DNA from: Patescibacteria group bacterium
GTDB taxonomy: Bacteria > Patescibacteriota > Microgenomatia > UBA12405
Reading direction: 5' to 3'
NCBI GenBank assembly: GCA_013387215.1
Contig: WARW01000018.1
Coordinates: 1-32,599 of the forward strand
Length of the DNA: 32,599 nucleotides
This document shows positions 30,964 through 32,599 of this stretch, one piece after another; position 1 is the stretch's first letter; each line of letters starts with the position of its first letter. The translations under genes were made by a program, and so were the position numbers. The notes beneath the pieces are model-generated. The model did not search any database. It saw only the letters and a list, made by a program, of their open reading frames with translations, and had not been told where the DNA came from.

Positions 30964-32599
30964 ATGACTAAAGATCCAAACATTTCAAAACTACAACACA
31001 TTGGCAAGGTGCTCGAAGTCGATATCGTTCCAGAAATGGAAAAGTCATATCTCGACTACGCCATGAGCGTTATCGTTCAAAGAGCTTTGCCTGATGTCCG
31101 AGACGGTTTAAAACCAGTTCATCGACGTATTATTTACGCCATGGACAAAATGGGCTTAACTGCCACCGGTAAAAACGTCAAATCCGCCGCAGTTGTCGGT
31201 GATGTTTTGAAGTCTTACCATCCACACGGCGACATGTCAGTTTATATGGCACTTGTCCGTATGGCTCAAGACTTTTCTTTGCGCTATACACTTGTTAAAG
31301 GTCAAGGAAACTTTGGTTCCATCGACGGCGACCCTCCAGCCGCCATGCGTTACACCGAAGTCAGAATGTCAAAAATCACTCCGGAAATGATTGCTGATAT
31401 CGACAAAGAAACTGTCGATATGATGGACAATTACGATGGTTCCACCAAAGAACCAACAGTTTTGCCATCCCGTATTCCTAATTTACTTTTAAACGGTGCT
31501 GATGGTATTGCTGTCGGTATGGCCACTCGTATTCCGCCTCACAACTTAAAAGAATTATGCAGTGCTATCACTCATATTTTAGACAATTGCCACCTAGAAA
31601 AAATTGAACCGGAAATTGAATTAGTTCCTATTATTGCAAAACCAAAAACTACTCAAGAATTAGTTTTGCAACCAGTTTATGCCCTAGAAAAGGAACAATT
31701 TAATTTTGAAACCGCAGCCACTGTCGAAGAATTAGCTAAATTTGTCCAAGGTCCAGATTTCCCAACCTCTGGCGAAATTTACGGCCGCTCAGGAATTTTG
31801 GAAATGTATGCTACTGGTCGAGGCAAATTTGTTCTCCGTGGTAAAACTGCTATTGAAGAAACCAAGTCTGGCAAAATCCGAATCGTTATTACTGAACTTC
31901 CATACCAAGTTAATAAAGCCGAATTTGTCAAAAAGATTGCCGATCTTCACCGTGATAAAAAAATCATTGGTATTTCCGATCTTCGTGATGAATCAGACCG
32001 ACATGGTATTCGAGTCGTAGTGGAAATCAAGAAAAACGGTAAACCAAAATCGATTCTCAATAAACTTTTCAAATACACCCAACTTCAATCCTCATATTCT
32101 GCCAATATGTTGGCACTTGTTAATGGTGTACCTCAAACTTTAAATCTTCGCCAGATGCTCTTATTGTTCTTAAGACATCGCGAAAATATTATCCGAAGAC
32201 GCACCATTTTTGATCTTAAAGGTGCCATGATGCGGGCTCATATTTTGGAAGGTTTAAAAATTGCTCTTGATGTTATCGATGAAGTCATCAAAACCATTCG
32301 TGCCTCCAAAACTACCGATGAAGCTCGAGAAAATTTGATGTCTAAATTCAAATTTACTGATCTTCAAGCCAACGCTATTTTGGAAATGCAGCTCAGAAGA
32401 CTTGCAGCTCTTGAAAGACAAAAGATTGAAGATGAATACAATGCCCTTCAACAAACCATCGAAAGCTTAACTGCTATCATCACCAAACCAGAAGTTATGA
32501 TTGGAGTTCTTAAAGATGAAAACAAAGAAATCATCGAAAAATACGGTGATCCTCGCAAAACCAAAATCTATGTTCGAAATCTTGAAGATTTCAGCGAAG
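30964..32599 (+). CDS. gyrA: DNA gyrase subunit A (3' partial)
   Basis: The frame is open to the window edge (545 codons; no stop, so the C-terminal beta-pinwheel is missing). It shows [28 protein letters not shown] (about 29-56), the active-site Tyr130 in [10 protein letters not shown] and GPDFPTSG (263-270). Compared with E. coli from memory, Ser83 and Asp87 are Met91 and Met95 ([10 protein letters not shown]). About 41 extra residues are inserted around 211-252, between the HNL and GPDFP segments. GyrA rather than ParC is chosen because of the gyrB-gyrA pairing, though the two families are close and the diagnostic GyrA box lies outside the window. Confidence 0.93.
   Translation, partial: MTKDPNISKLQHIGKVLEVDIVPEMEKSYLDYAMSVIVQRALPDVRDGLKPVHRRIIYAMDKMGLTATGKNVKSAAVVGDVLKSYHPHGDMSVYMALVRMAQDFSLRYTLVKGQGNFGSIDGDPPAAMRYTEVRMSKITPEMIADIDKETVDMMDNYDGSTKEPTVLPSRIPNLLLNGADGIAVGMATRIPPHNLKELCSAITHILDNCHLEKIEPEIELVPIIAKPKTTQELVLQPVYALEKEQFNFETAATVEELAKFVQGPDFPTSGEIYGRSGILEMYATGRGKFVLRGKTAIEETKSGKIRIVITELPYQVNKAEFVKKIADLHRDKKIIGISDLRDESDRHGIRVVVEIKKNGKPKSILNKLFKYTQLQSSYSANMLALVNGVPQTLNLRQMLLLFLRHRENIIRRRTIFDLKGAMMRAHILEGLKIALDVIDEVIKTIRASKTTDEARENLMSKFKFTDLQANAILEMQLRRLAALERQKIEDEYNALQQTIESLTAIITKPEVMIGVLKDENKEIIEKYGDPRKTKIYVRNLEDFSE

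Overview
The window (32.6 kb, AT-rich, standard stop codons) looks like a chromosomal piece of a Candidate Phyla Radiation / Patescibacteria bacterium, probably near Microgenomates. This is inferred from gene content: a large type IV pilus locus with many short prepilins and no visible secretin, many small single-membrane-helix proteins, a minimal delta-prime clamp-loader subunit, and almost no Shine-Dalgarno sites. Coding is dense and no gene-free stretch exceeds about 300 bases. No CRISPR array, insertion sequence or rRNA was seen.

Region 1 (1-11531, all minus strand). The far end is a partial surface protein with a copper-amine-oxidase-N-like repeat domain and its own promoter. Next comes a pilus assembly locus, in transcription order pilB, pilT, pilC, the likely major pilin, a terminator, pilD, then nine further prepilin-like genes packed with stop/start overlaps. 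PilB and PilT power extension and retraction at the PilC platform, and PilD processes the ten prepilins.

Region 2 (11571-17415). A holB-like gene, the decayed tail of a VOC/PhnB-like gene, a Fic AMP-transferase, an NAD-dependent DNA ligase, two small membrane-protein genes on the minus strand separated by an intergenic region with a perfect 26-bp palindrome and a long hairpin, pth, a tRNA-Ala(CGC), and a small Cys-rich anchored protein.

Region 3 (17441-28823). A short, archaeal-type PurA paralogue whose catalytic Asp is Ser, as reported for phage PurZ (diaminopurine pathway). It is followed by an M23 peptidase, a lipoprotein, a PAP2-LssY phosphatase, a MacA/MacB-type efflux operon, a two-gene unit of a membrane protein and a HEPN-type protein, a lysine-2,3-aminomutase-like radical SAM enzyme divergent from a ferredoxin, a GILT/DsbA-like anchored thioredoxin-fold protein, a HAM1/RdgB-like pyrophosphatase and a SpoU-type RNA methyltransferase.

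Region 4 (28929-32599). gyrB and the first 545 codons of gyrA. GyrA has Met at both classical quinolone-contact positions and an insertion of about 40 residues.

The strongest cross-cutting signals are: (i) a -10 box 5-7 nt before the start codon of about ten genes, implying widespread leaderless mRNAs; (ii) the PurZ-like substitutions in the PurA paralogue; (iii) a strand-biased AGGGGA hexamer (14 on plus against 2 on minus, counted by eye).
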